The notes beneath the pieces were generated by a model that had not been told where the DNA came from, did not search any database, and saw only the letters and a list, made by a program, of their open reading frames with translations. Of a stretch of DNA of 46,546 bases, positions 32,133-40,695 are shown piece after piece (position 1 is the stretch's first letter; the number at the start of each line of letters is the position of its first letter). Made by a program: the position numbers and the translations under genes. The stretch is from Acidobacteriota bacterium. Its GTDB lineage: Bacteria; Actinomycetota; Acidimicrobiia; Spongiisociales; ZC4RG35. The DNA is taken from positions 1 through 46,546 of the forward strand of contig JACZUI010000017.1 of NCBI GenBank assembly GCA_022573225.1, read 5' to 3'.

Positions 32133-33208
32133 CAGTCGAGTTTGGAGGCGATGGTGCCCGCGCTGCGGAGAGCGGTGCCGTCGCTCCCCGCCACCGAGAA
32201 GACTCTGACCGGAGGTCCTTCTGCCTCGGCAACCATGTCTCTGAAGAGCTGCTCCCGTTTGAGCGGCGGGTCGATCCACAGGTAGGTCGCCATCGATCCG
32301 GGGATGGTGTTCACCTCATTGACCACGAGTTCGCCGTCCATCTCGAGGAAGTCGATCCGGGCGATCCCGCGAAGTCCCGCAACATCGGTGATCCTTTGGG
32401 AAAGCGAGACCACTTCTGCCGCCACCCGGTCGGTCATGGTCGCCGGGAGCTCCCGCCCTTCACTCACTTCCCCGCCCCATGCCAGATACTTCTGGTCGTA
32501 GGAGTAGATCCCTTCGGCCGCCCGAAGGGGGGCCTCCACGGCGGACATCTCCCAGTCCGGATAGGTGCGAACCGCCACCTGAAGATCTCTGCTCCCCACT
32601 AGGAACGGTTCGACGACGGCGCCCTGGTCAAAGAAAGACGAGCTCTTCTTCAGAGCCAAGACCGTGTCCCAATCGTCGGCGATCTCGATGCCGATCGACG
32701 AGCCGCCAAATCGCGGCTTGGAAATGTATGGCCCCTCGAACTCCGGGGCCTCCTCCTCTCCGGTCGCGACCAAGATTCGGGGAACCGTGGGCAACCCGGC
32801 GGCAGCCATCGCCGACCCGAAGGCGAGCTTGTCCATTCCCAAAGCAGACGCAGCTTGGCCCGGGCCCGTGTACCGCAGGCCGGCCAGGTCGAGCAGACCC
32901 TGAAGGGTCCCATCTTCACCCGGCCCGCCATGGCAGGCGATCACCACCGCACTGATATCGAGTGGTTTCTTCTTCAAGACCAAACCTTGCCCTGGGACAG
33001 CCATGAAACTCAGCTCGCGGGACCTGCCTGGTGGTCCCTCAACAAAGTCGGCCGCCTCGAGGTCGGGGTCAACCAAAAACCAGTCGCCCGACTTCGACCA
33101 GAAGACCGAGTGCACCTCACCCAGAGCGTGGATCACCTGGAGGCCGGTCAGAATCGAGATGTCGTGCTCGTCGGATGGCCCTCCGAAAATCACCGCCGGC
33201 TTTGACAT
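32132..33208 (-). CDS. ddl: D-alanine-D-alanine ligase
   Basis: Joins two D-Ala for peptidoglycan stem peptides. The 358-residue ATP-grasp protein starts MSKPAVIFGGPSDEHDISIL, has ACHGGPGEDGTLQGLLDLAG (in part: HGGPGEDGTLQG), YISKPRFGGSSIGIE and the metal site VNEVNTIPGSM. It lies 7 bases after murF, so the two consecutive enzymes of D-Ala-D-Ala use are in one operon. Confidence 0.93.
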   Translation of the reverse strand: MSKPAVIFGGPSDEHDISILTGLQVIHALGEVHSVFWSKSGDWFLVDPDLEAADFVEGPPGRSRELSFMAVPGQGLVLKKKPLDISAVVIACHGGPGEDGTLQGLLDLAGLRYTGPGQAASALGMDKLAFGSAMAAAGLPTVPRILVATGEEEAPEFEGPYISKPRFGGSSIGIEIADDWDTVLALKKSSSFFDQGAVVEPFLVGSRDLQVAVRTYPDWEMSAVEAPLRAAEGIYSYDQKYLAWGGEVSEGRELPATMTDRVAAEVVSLSQRITDVAGLRGIARIDFLEMDGELVVNEVNTIPGSMATYLWIDPPLKREQLFRDMVAEAEGPPVRVFSVAGSDGTALRSAGTIASKLD

Positions 33209-33215
33209 TCAGACC

Positions 33216-34709
33216 TCATGGATAGTGATCGGGCAGATCGTTCTCGTAAAGCACGACGTCTCCTGACACCAGATTCTCTCTGACCCAGACAACCGCTTCC
33301 TCACGCGAGCCGACGACGGTAACTGAAGCCGAGCCGTTGGAGGAGCCATCGAGAAGAGCTCCCCGGTTGGTGCCTCCGACGATCACGAGATCGTCGACCT
33401 CCGTAGCGGCCCGGCGGGCAAACGCAACGTTCTCCGATTGTTGTCGAGGACCGAGCTCGACCATTCCAGGAGTCACCACGGCCCGGCGTCCATTCCCGCC
33501 GACGCGGGCGAGGGTGTCGAGTGCGGAAGCCACGCCATCGGGATTCGAGTTGTAGGTGTCGTCGATGATCGTCACGCCTCGCTCGGTCACCCGGACGGTT
33601 TGGCGATGCTCGACGACGGGAAGATCAGCCAGCCTCGGGATGATCTCGTCGACGCTCATTTCCAGGGCCAGGCAGATGCCGACCGCGACCGCGAGATTTA
33701 CTCCCAGGACCTCCCCGCCCACGTCGGCCACCCGAACGCCGTCGATGAACAGGGCGCGGTCCCTGACCACCACACGGGCCTCGGTATCTCCCGTGCCGGC
33801 CGTCATGACATCCATTTTCGACGATCTCGAATCGGCCAGGTCGGCAAGGAGGTGATTATCAACAGCGATCACCCCGACCCCGGCGTTGTCGAGAATCTCC
33901 GACTTGGCCGAGACAATCCTCTCTTCGGTCTTGAATCGTTCCAGATGGACCGGACCAACGGCGACAATTGCGGCGACCTTGGGAGGGATCCATTCACAAA
34001 GATCGGCAATCTCGCCAGGGCCGTAGGTGCCCATCTCCGCGACAAATACCTGGGTTCCTGGGACCAACTGCTCGTTGATGGCCCTCGCCAGACCCATCCG
34101 ATTGTTGAACGAGGCCGGGCTGGCCACCACCCTCTTCGACCCGCTGAGCAGGTGCACGACATAGCCCTTGGTCGTTGTCTTGCCATATGAGCCTGTGATC
34201 GCGACCACGTCGGCCCCCGACGACTTCAACCGCGAAGCCGCCTTGATCACCCACTGGTCCCCCAGGCTCTTCTCGACAGGTGTCAGAGCCATGAGGGCAA
34301 CGTCGACCAGTGCCGGAAGCGCAAAAAGCCCCACTACGACCACAAACGGGGACTGGGTCAGGCCGCCAATCAAATACGCGAGAGCTACCAGCACCCCGGA
34401 GGTCACCGCGAGACGTCTCAGCCGCGGCGTCCATGCCAATGGCGAAGTTCGGCCCCGCAGAGAGAGGCCAACCGGCCCGATCTGAGCGAGGGCTACGAGA
34501 AACCCGAGCCTGGGGCTCCACAGAACTCCGATGACGCCCACGAACGCGACAAAGGCGAGCATCCGGTTGATCGCTCCAAAACCCCACCAGCGCAGGGCAA
34601 ACCTCGTTGTCGACGGAGCCAGATAGTGCTCTCGCTGGGCGACGCGCAGCCATCTCAGCCCGGCGGGAATCGACGCTATCCCGCACGCCGCAGCCAGGGC
34701 CCACGTCAC
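33216..34709 (-). CDS. murF: MurF-type ligase with membrane N-terminus
   Basis: A Mur ligase, probably adding D-Ala-D-Ala to the UDP-MurNAc peptide. Residues about 150-480 have the central domain (ITGSYGKTTTKGYVV P-loop, SFNNRMGLARAINE, MGTYGPGEI, HLERFKT) and the C-terminal domain (DDTYNSNPDGVASAL). The usual soluble N-terminal uridine-binding domain is missing. Instead, residues 1-145 hold several hydrophobic segments, so the enzyme should sit in the membrane. At 497 residues it overlaps the hydrolase gene by 4 bases and precedes ddl. It might act on a lipid-linked substrate. Specificity is inferred from the ddl neighbour. Confidence 0.82.
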   Translation of the reverse strand: MTWALAAACGIASIPAGLRWLRVAQREHYLAPSTTRFALRWWGFGAINRMLAFVAFVGVIGVLWSPRLGFLVALAQIGPVGLSLRGRTSPLAWTPRLRRLAVTSGVLVALAYLIGGLTQSPFVVVVGLFALPALVDVALMALTPVEKSLGDQWVIKAASRLKSSGADVVAITGSYGKTTTKGYVVHLLSGSKRVVASPASFNNRMGLARAINEQLVPGTQVFVAEMGTYGPGEIADLCEWIPPKVAAIVAVGPVHLERFKTEERIVSAKSEILDNAGVGVIAVDNHLLADLADSRSSKMDVMTAGTGDTEARVVVRDRALFIDGVRVADVGGEVLGVNLAVAVGICLALEMSVDEIIPRLADLPVVEHRQTVRVTERGVTIIDDTYNSNPDGVASALDTLARVGGNGRRAVVTPGMVELGPRQQSENVAFARRAATEVDDLVIVGGTNRGALLDGSSNGSASVTVVGSREEAVVWVRENLVSGDVVLYENDLPDHYP

Positions 34710-35452
34710 CGGTTCAACGCCTCGACAACCGCCTGGCGAAGCTGATCCGGAGCCTCGACAGGAGTGAGATGCCCAACACCAGGAAGAACCGTCAGGGTCA
34801 CTTCGACACCGGCCTCCTTCATGATGTCCCGTGCGGTCTCAGCCACGACCAGAGGGACTTCGCCATCGAGCTCACCCCATATGAGATGGACAGGCGATCG
34901 CAACTGCCGGAGTTGATCCTCGTAGGACTCATTGACCACTTTCACCAAGATATCCCGCATGACACCCGACACAGCCCGATAGTCGGCCGAGCCGCGCCTC
35001 TTCTTCTCTGCCTCCAAACGGGAGTCGGACACGATACCGACACGATTGAGCGCCTTCACCGTCCGGTAGGTCAGGTTGGAGCGACCCGACGGCGCCCTCC
35101 GCACCAGGGGGACTCCGCTCAGCACCAGTGGCCCGACCCTGTCGGGGTAGGCCGTCGCAAGACACACCGCAACTCGCCCACCGAACGAGTGGCCAAGCAA
35201 GACCGGTGGCTCATCACACTCGTCGAGGAGAGGCGCAACAGCTTTGGCATAGCCTTTGGCACCCAATACCTCATCCGGAACTGGTGATGCACCGAACCCG
35301 GGCAGATCGGGTGTAATGGCGTCAACACCCTGGATAACTGGGGCGATGTCACTGCCACGCCTGGCCCAGCCGTGAAGTGCGAGGACCCTCGATGGAGACG
35401 TTCCAGTGACCTGGGCAAACAGGGTCCCATCGGCGAAAGAACGCAAAGCCAA
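34706..35452 (-). CDS. alpha/beta hydrolase
   Basis: A 248-residue alpha/beta-fold hydrolase of unknown substrate. The nucleophile elbow is GHSFGG (Ser), the acid is probably the Asp in the HLIWGELDGEVPL region, and the His is in GVGHLTPVEAP. The oxyanion region LHGWARRGSD lies near the N-terminus. It is the first gene of the leftward murF-ddl operon, so a link to cell-wall metabolism is possible but not shown. Confidence 0.82.
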   Translation of the reverse strand: MALRSFADGTLFAQVTGTSPSRVLALHGWARRGSDIAPVIQGVDAITPDLPGFGASPVPDEVLGAKGYAKAVAPLLDECDEPPVLLGHSFGGRVAVCLATAYPDRVGPLVLSGVPLVRRAPSGRSNLTYRTVKALNRVGIVSDSRLEAEKKRRGSADYRAVSGVMRDILVKVVNESYEDQLRQLRSPVHLIWGELDGEVPLVVAETARDIMKEAGVEVTLTVLPGVGHLTPVEAPDQLRQAVVEALNR

Positions 35453-35529
35453 ACTTCAATCCTCGATCATGTAGGAAGAAACGCCGAGAATACAGTCGAA
35501 GGGTTGCGACTCAGCGACATGGAGAACAT

Positions 35530-37302
35530 TTGAAACCGACCACGCACCAGGCCATGGCGCGATTCCGGGCGTCGCTACTTCGACGCGCCTCAGCAGTGGC
35601 TTGGGTAGTGCTCATCATCGTTGCGGCGCAAGCCGTGAGGACGGAGATATTCGTCGAACCCGGGTTCTGGATCCCGATGTCGGCTCTCGCCACCCTCCTG
35701 ATCGTCTCGACGGCCATCCGCTGGGAGAAAATGATGGCTACGTCGGCAGCGCCGTGGATCTCGACAGCATGGCTCTCCGGCTTGGTCATCGGGATCAGCG
35801 CCCTGGCGACAGTCCCCGAACTGACCGCTACCGCGCAGCCCATTCTCTTCGGCATCGCCGCCGTATCCGGCCTGCTCCTCGCATGGTGGGCCCACGCGTT
35901 CATGACCGTGTTCATCGGGCTGGCCATGACCTTCATCGCATTCCAATTGCAGCTGGCCGACGCCATCCCGGACGTGCTGGCGCCTGTTCTCACGATGGCA
36001 ACCGTCGCCGCGGCCACGGCTCTGGTGGGTATGGAATTCGAGCGAGAGGCCGTCAGGGCCATCGAGCGGGAGATCCAAATCGATGAGCAGCGGCTCGACT
36101 TCGAGCGGCTATATGCCGTCTCCTCCACGCTGGCCCGGGCGGAGTCACTCGCGGAGATCGTCCCTCACTTGATCGGGACCATCTGCAAGTACCTCGATGC
36201 CGAAGTGGGCGTGGTGCTTCTCTACAACCCAGACCGTCATCGGCTCGAGGTGATGAGCCCGATCTGGGTCAATGGCTATCCCGTCGACGCCGATCCGATG
36301 AGCTTGGAGATATCCGCCCCCGGAATGGTCACCCAGGCCTACCGGGCAGCCAAGCCCCTCCTGGTCAAAGAGGTATCGCAGGACACCGATGCGCATATCC
36401 TCCTCCACGAGCTTGGCATCAGTCAGGCCCTCGTTGCCCCACTCAAGGTCGAAGAGATGCGAGTCGGCGTCATCATCGTGGGAGACCCGTACGAGGGGTC
36501 GTTCAACGAGGAGCAGGCAGAACAACTCGGCTCTTTGGCCGCACCTGCCGGGCTCGTCCTGTCTCAGATTGGTCGGTACGAAGCTCAGGCCGAGACAACG
36601 AAACGCCTCGAAGAGGTGGCCCAGATGAAGACCGATTTCGTCTCAACCGTGAGCCACGAACTCCGCACACCGCTCACGTCCATCATCGGCTCTCTGGACA
36701 CGGTGAACCGACCGGAGCTGGCCCCGACCGAACCGACCGCCCTCAGACTTCTATCTACGGCACGCAGCTCGGCCGGACGGCTCCAGAGGTTGATCGACGA
36801 TCTGCTTGTCGTATCCCGAATCGATCGGGGAGCGATTCCGGTCCATCTGGAGCCGCTCAACGTGATGAAGGTTCTCCAGGAGGTCAATCGGGTGGCTTCG
36901 GTCGAGCCGAGCCTGACCGTCGACCCCGACGACCTCGTCGTCGAGGCCGATCAGGATCACCTCACCCGGATCCTCATCAACTTGGTGGAGAACGCGGCCA
37001 AGTACGCCTCCGAGAGTGCAATCGAGATCTTTGCCTGGGTGCAGAGCGGCCGCGTGATGATCGCCGTAGTCGACCACGGCCCGGGAATCCCACAGGATCA
37101 GCGAGAGCGAGTGTTCGAGCGGTTCACCCAAATCGATCAGTCAGACACGAGGACACGCGGCGGAACGGGCCTCGGTCTGTCGATTGTGAGGAGCCTCTCC
37201 GAAGTCATGCATGGCACGGTCCGAGTGGAGGAAACCGAGGGTGGTGGGGCGACATTCGTCGTCGAACTGCCGCTCGCTCCAGTCCTCCAAACTATCGAGT
37301 AG
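35530..37302 (+). CDS. membrane histidine kinase with GAF domain
   Basis: A 590-residue sensor kinase. Residues about 20-165 contain five or six membrane segments. A GAF domain follows at about 195-345. The HisKA domain has VSHELRTPLTSIIGS with the phosphorylated His near residue 375. The catalytic domain has the N box (LVENAAKYA), DHGPGIPQD and GGTGLGLSIVRSL. The TTG at 35530 has GGAG just upstream; an ATG eight codons later is an alternative. No response regulator gene is adjacent, so it is an orphan kinase. It diverges from the hydrolase-murF-ddl operon; the signal is unknown. Confidence 0.88.
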   Translation: MKPTTHQAMARFRASLLRRASAVAWVVLIIVAAQAVRTEIFVEPGFWIPMSALATLLIVSTAIRWEKMMATSAAPWISTAWLSGLVIGISALATVPELTATAQPILFGIAAVSGLLLAWWAHAFMTVFIGLAMTFIAFQLQLADAIPDVLAPVLTMATVAAATALVGMEFEREAVRAIEREIQIDEQRLDFERLYAVSSTLARAESLAEIVPHLIGTICKYLDAEVGVVLLYNPDRHRLEVMSPIWVNGYPVDADPMSLEISAPGMVTQAYRAAKPLLVKEVSQDTDAHILLHELGISQALVAPLKVEEMRVGVIIVGDPYEGSFNEEQAEQLGSLAAPAGLVLSQIGRYEAQAETTKRLEEVAQMKTDFVSTVSHELRTPLTSIIGSLDTVNRPELAPTEPTALRLLSTARSSAGRLQRLIDDLLVVSRIDRGAIPVHLEPLNVMKVLQEVNRVASVEPSLTVDPDDLVVEADQDHLTRILINLVENAAKYASESAIEIFAWVQSGRVMIAVVDHGPGIPQDQRERVFERFTQIDQSDTRTRGGTGLGLSIVRSLSEVMHGTVRVEETEGGGATFVVELPLAPVLQTIE

Positions 37303-37329
37303 GTCAAGCTCACCTCGCGGTGAAAGGGG

Positions 37330-38112
37330 CTACTCGCCCTCTTCGATCCCAGCCGCCACAGCGTGAAAGCCGCCATCGACATGGACGATCTCGCCCGATG
37401 TCATTGGCGCCCAGTCGCTGAGAAGGACACACACCATCCGCGCCACCGGGTCGGGGTTGGACGCGTCCCAGGGAAGGGGTGACCGGGCCGCCCACACCTT
37501 GTCGAATGCGCTGAATCCGGGAATCGACTTGGCGGCGACCGTTGCCAGCGGACCGGCCGACACGGCGTTGGCCCTAATCCCGTGCGGCCCCAGATCCCGG
37601 GCCAGATAGCGGGTGACACTCTGAAGCGCCGACTTGGCCACGCCCATCCAGTCATAAGCCGGCCAGGCCTTGGTGTTGTCGAAGTCCATCGCAACAAGTG
37701 CGCCTCCATCCTTCATCAGCGGAAGGAGAGCCACGGCGAGGGTCTTATATGAGAATGCTGACGTAACGAAAGCCGTTTGTGCCGACTCGACCGGGGTGTT
37801 GAGGAAATTGCCGCCAAGGGCGTCCTCGGGCGCGAACGCAATGGCATGGAGCGCACCGTCAACCCTCCCCCATCTCTCACGTAGGTCGGCAACGAGAGCC
37901 TCCACGTGAGACGGATCGTTGATGTCGAGCTCCAGGACGGGGCATTCCTGTGGAAGACGCTGAACCGAACGCTGGGTGAGACGCATCCCTCGCCCGAACC
38001 CCGTCACCGCTATCTCGGCGCCTTCCTCCTGGGCGACGCGAGCGACATGCCATGCGATGGAGTCGTCGGTGAGGATTCCGGTGATCAGCAGTTTCTTTCC
38101 TTCGAGCAGCAT
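37330..38112 (-). CDS. fabI: enoyl-ACP reductase (InhA/FabI type)
   Basis: Carries out the last reduction of each fatty-acid elongation cycle with NADH. The 260-residue SDR-fold protein starts MLLEGKKLLITGILTDDSIAW and has the active-site segment AYDWMGVAKSALQSVTRYLA (Tyr and Lys) followed by RANAVSAGPLATVAAKSI, very like mycobacterial InhA. It lies 8 bases after a small membrane-protein gene. Confidence 0.93.
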   Translation of the reverse strand: MLLEGKKLLITGILTDDSIAWHVARVAQEEGAEIAVTGFGRGMRLTQRSVQRLPQECPVLELDINDPSHVEALVADLRERWGRVDGALHAIAFAPEDALGGNFLNTPVESAQTAFVTSAFSYKTLAVALLPLMKDGGALVAMDFDNTKAWPAYDWMGVAKSALQSVTRYLARDLGPHGIRANAVSAGPLATVAAKSIPGFSAFDKVWAARSPLPWDASNPDPVARMVCVLLSDWAPMTSGEIVHVDGGFHAVAAGIEEGE

Positions 38113-38120
38113 CTCTCCTC

Positions 38121-38480
38121 CTAGAAGCTATTACCGAACGTCATGATCCCCCTGATCCCCAAACCCATGGTGAACAGCATCAGTAGGCCGTAATAGAGCG
38201 TGGGACGCTTGCGGAACTGGGCCCGGTAGATGTAGACGAACGTAAAGGTCACTGCGATTACGACACCGTAGAAAACATGCTGGTTACCCGGATCGATCCC
38301 GGTGTTGGCCAGGACGACACCAAGAACAATCTGAACGATCAGCGAGGCGATTGCCACTCCCACTGCCCAGAGGAAAGGTCGCGGAGCCCCATCTCGCCTT
38401 GCCATTAGAACGCCCCACAGACCAACCAAACCGCTGATCGAGACCGCGACGTATCCCCAAACGACATGGAAAGAACTCAC
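38121..38480 (-). CDS. four-helix membrane protein, unknown function
   Basis: A 119-residue protein with four hydrophobic segments (about 5-24, 36-58, 68-86 and 95-112) joined by short basic loops. It has no recognised family motif. It precedes fabI by 8 bases in the same direction, so it is probably co-transcribed. Its role is unknown. Confidence 0.75.
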   Translation of the reverse strand: MSSFHVVWGYVAVSISGLVGLWGVLMARRDGAPRPFLWAVGVAIASLIVQIVLGVVLANTGIDPGNQHVFYGVVIAVTFTFVYIYRAQFRKRPTLYYGLLMLFTMGLGIRGIMTFGNSF

Positions 38481-38548
38481 CGAAATGAGCTTAGAACTCC
38501 TCGTCGAGCCCGTGGAGCCTCGCTAGAATTACCGTGAGGAGGTTCGAG

Positions 38549-38809
38549 ATGTTCGAAGCGGTTGAGTTTATAGAACGACCCAATCAGTCGGATCCGGCCG
38601 AGAACGCTCTCGGTGAGTTCGATAAAGAGCTGGACGCCGTGAATGCCGCACGAGAAGCTCGCAAAGCCTTCATGGACAAGGGATCGAAGGAATACGCCTG
38701 GTGGGTAGTCCGCAAGCCGGGCGCTCGTTTGGCCCAGTTCATCTCCGACTCCAAGAGCGACAAGGAGTTCGTCCTCGACCTCTCTTCCGGCGAGCTAGTC
38801 GAAGTCTGA
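38549..38809 (+). CDS. hypothetical protein
   Basis: An 86-residue soluble protein (MFEAVEFIERPNQSD), rich in charged residues, with a WWVVRKPGARLAQFI segment. The ATG at 38549 is certain because AGGAGG lies 6 bases upstream; a GTG at 38534 overlaps that binding site. I recognise no family. It precedes the HAD gene by 15 bases. Confidence 0.75.
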   Translation: MFEAVEFIERPNQSDPAENALGEFDKELDAVNAAREARKAFMDKGSKEYAWWVVRKPGARLAQFISDSKSDKEFVLDLSSGELVEV

Positions 38810-38824
38810 CCCAGACGTCCGGAA

Positions 38825-39562
38825 ATGACACTCCCTCTAGCCGGGTTCAAGGCGCTCAGTTTTGACTGCTACGGAACCCTGATCGACTGGGAAACCGGGA
38901 TCTGGGAGGCGTCCCGCCCCCTGTTCGAGACGGACTCTGGTCGAGCCCCTGGCCGGGCCGAGTTGCTTGCCGCGTTCTCCGAGATCGAGCCGGCTGTCGA
39001 GGAGAAACACGGTGACGCGCTTTATCGCGAGATCCTCACGCGAACTCACCGTGAACTCGCCGGCCGCTTCCGCGTCGATTCGACTCCCGAACTCGACACT
39101 CTGTTCGGGGATTCCGTCGGGAATTGGCCGGCCTTCGACGACAGCCCAGATGCCCTGGCCTATCTGAAGCAGCACTTTCGCCTGGTGATTCTGTCCAACA
39201 TCGACCGGACGAGCTTTTCGGCGTCGAATGCGCGATTGGGGGTCGAGTTCGATGCGATATACACCGCCGAGGACATCGGAACCTACAAACCCGACCTACG
39301 CAATTTCGACTACCTGGTGGAGCATCTCGAAAATGACCTAGGCATCGAGAAGCATCAGGTTCTTCACGTTGCTCAGAGCCTCTTCCACGACCATGCCCCC
39401 GCCAAGCAACTCGGGTTCACTACCGCCTGGATCGATCGGCAGCGACTATCGGAGGGTGGAGACTGGGGAGCGACCACCCTGGTGGAGAACCCTCCCCAAC
39501 CCGACTACGTGTTCTTCTCGATGGCCGAGTTCGCCGACGCCGTGGCCGCCGAGCTCGGATAA
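38825..39562 (+). CDS. HAD-superfamily hydrolase (2-haloacid dehalogenase type)
   Basis: A 245-residue HAD hydrolase. Motif I is SFDCYGTLIDWE (nucleophile Asp), motif II is ILSNIDR, motif III/IV is around YKPDLRNFDYLVEHL and HVAQSLFHDHAPAKQLG. The layout fits the class II dehalogenase-like group, whose members hydrolyse haloacids or phosphates. The substrate cannot be read from the sequence. It is likely co-transcribed with the small gene upstream. Confidence 0.85.
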   Translation: MTLPLAGFKALSFDCYGTLIDWETGIWEASRPLFETDSGRAPGRAELLAAFSEIEPAVEEKHGDALYREILTRTHRELAGRFRVDSTPELDTLFGDSVGNWPAFDDSPDALAYLKQHFRLVILSNIDRTSFSASNARLGVEFDAIYTAEDIGTYKPDLRNFDYLVEHLENDLGIEKHQVLHVAQSLFHDHAPAKQLGFTTAWIDRQRLSEGGDWGATTLVENPPQPDYVFFSMAEFADAVAAELG

Positions 39563-39707
39563 CACCGCTAGCGCGACCTCGCAGATCTTGCTTCGCACTT
39601 CCTGATCGGGACTAGTCACTTGGGATTTCCTCGGGATGACACCCAAGTAGCAGCCCCGGGCGCGCCGATAAGAGAGGTCAACGACGCGTCGAAGGGATCA
39701 TCGAAAA

Positions 39708-39896
39708 GTGGACACACGTATCAGTAGCCGGGCGAAGAAGGACTGTCCGCATCTCGAAACCACCGTCACCGTTACCGCGGGTATCCGACGAGTCGCGTGT
39801 CGGGCCTGCGGCCATATCAGTGTCGAGTACCAAGGCAACGGCGTAGGCGAACACACCGTGATGACCGCGTCCGGAGTGATATCTCGCAAGAGCTAG
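39708..39896 (+). CDS. small zinc-ribbon-like hypothetical protein
   Basis: A 62-residue protein from a GTG start preceded by AAGGGA at about 10 bases. It has CPHL then CRACGHI, a possible four-ligand (Cys/His) zinc site, on a small basic protein. No family recognised. It lies 17 bases upstream of another Cys-pair gene. Confidence 0.55.
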   Translation: MDTRISSRAKKDCPHLETTVTVTAGIRRVACRACGHISVEYQGNGVGEHTVMTASGVISRKS

Positions 39897-39913
39897 CCGA
39901 AGGGAGGCGATCC

Positions 39914-40123
39914 ATGTTGAAGAACATTCTCGAAGAGAGGCCCCCGTGCGCCATCTGCGGAGCAGAGGGAATCCTTCTCACTCCTTTCGGGCTGATGTGC
40001 TACAGGGACGGCTTCGCTGCGGCAAGTGAGGAGACCGCCCACGATCACAGCTGGATACCGTTACCAGTCAAACAGCCCAACAGCGTACCCATCGAGGATA
40101 TGAGGGGCGCCCGAATCGGGTGA
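39914..40123 (+). CDS. small CxxC hypothetical protein
   Basis: A 69-residue protein starting MLKNILEERPPCAICG. GGGAGG lies 7 bases upstream of the ATG, so the start is firm. The CAIC pair and a later MCYRDG may bind metal. No family recognised. It may form a pair with the zinc-ribbon-like gene before it. Confidence 0.65.
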   Translation: MLKNILEERPPCAICGAEGILLTPFGLMCYRDGFAAASEETAHDHSWIPLPVKQPNSVPIEDMRGARIG

Positions 40124-40170
40124 CTGTTTTCGCCTGACGACGCCCTGTGTCCTGCGGCGGGGAATACACG

Positions 40171-40189
40171 GGAAGGATCGCGCCCTTCC
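40171..40189. terminator. hairpin between small gene and deazaflavin oxidoreductase
   Basis: An inverted repeat GGAAGG / CCTTCC with a 7-base loop. A second small hairpin (CGCATCCGATGCG) follows about 20 bases later. They lie in the 137-base gap after the small CxxC gene and could end its transcript. There is no clear T-tract. Confidence 0.4.
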
Positions 40190-40260
40190 GGTGGTTGCAT
40201 CAACGGCCTCGCATCCGATGCGGGGCTTAAACGTGTAACAAATTGAAGGAGACAAGAGAC

Positions 40261-40668
40261 GTGAGCGATTGGAATTCGAACATCATCGACGAGTTCAGGG
40301 ACAACGAGGGCAAGGTCGGCGGAATGTTCGAGGGGGCACCCCTGCTGCTGCTGCATCATGTGGGAGCGAGGACCGAGACCGAGAGGGTCACTCCCCTCAT
40401 GTACCAGTCGATAGACGGCGGATACGCCGTGTTCGCCTCGAAGGCGGGTGCCGACACCAACCCCGACTGGTTGCACAATGTGAAGGCAAACCCCGAGACC
40501 AAGGTCGAAGTGGGAACCGAGATAGTGGCCGTGATTGCCCGAGTGGCTGATGGCGACGAGCACGACCGCATCTGGAGCAAGCAGAAGCAGGACTGGCCTC
40601 AGTTCGCCAAGTATGAGAACAAGACTGCCCGCGACGTCATCCCGGTGGTAATACTCGAAACCGACTGA
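40261..40668 (+). CDS. deazaflavin (F420)-dependent nitroreductase-family protein
   Basis: A 135-residue protein of the Ddn/F420-dependent family, which uses reduced F420 or a similar cofactor to reduce quinones or nitro compounds. It has the signature LHHVGARTETERVTPLMYQ, then DTNPDWLHNVKANPETKVEVG (in part: NPDWLHNVKANP) and PVVILETD at the end. A GTG at 40261 with AAGGAGA upstream is chosen over a TTG at 40243 that overlaps that site. It precedes the candidate selenoprotein gene by 27 bases. Confidence 0.85.
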   Translation: MSDWNSNIIDEFRDNEGKVGGMFEGAPLLLLHHVGARTETERVTPLMYQSIDGGYAVFASKAGADTNPDWLHNVKANPETKVEVGTEIVAVIARVADGDEHDRIWSKQKQDWPQFAKYENKTARDVIPVVILETD

Positions 40669-40695
40669 CTGCGGCCTGCGCCGTAGGATCAGGTG

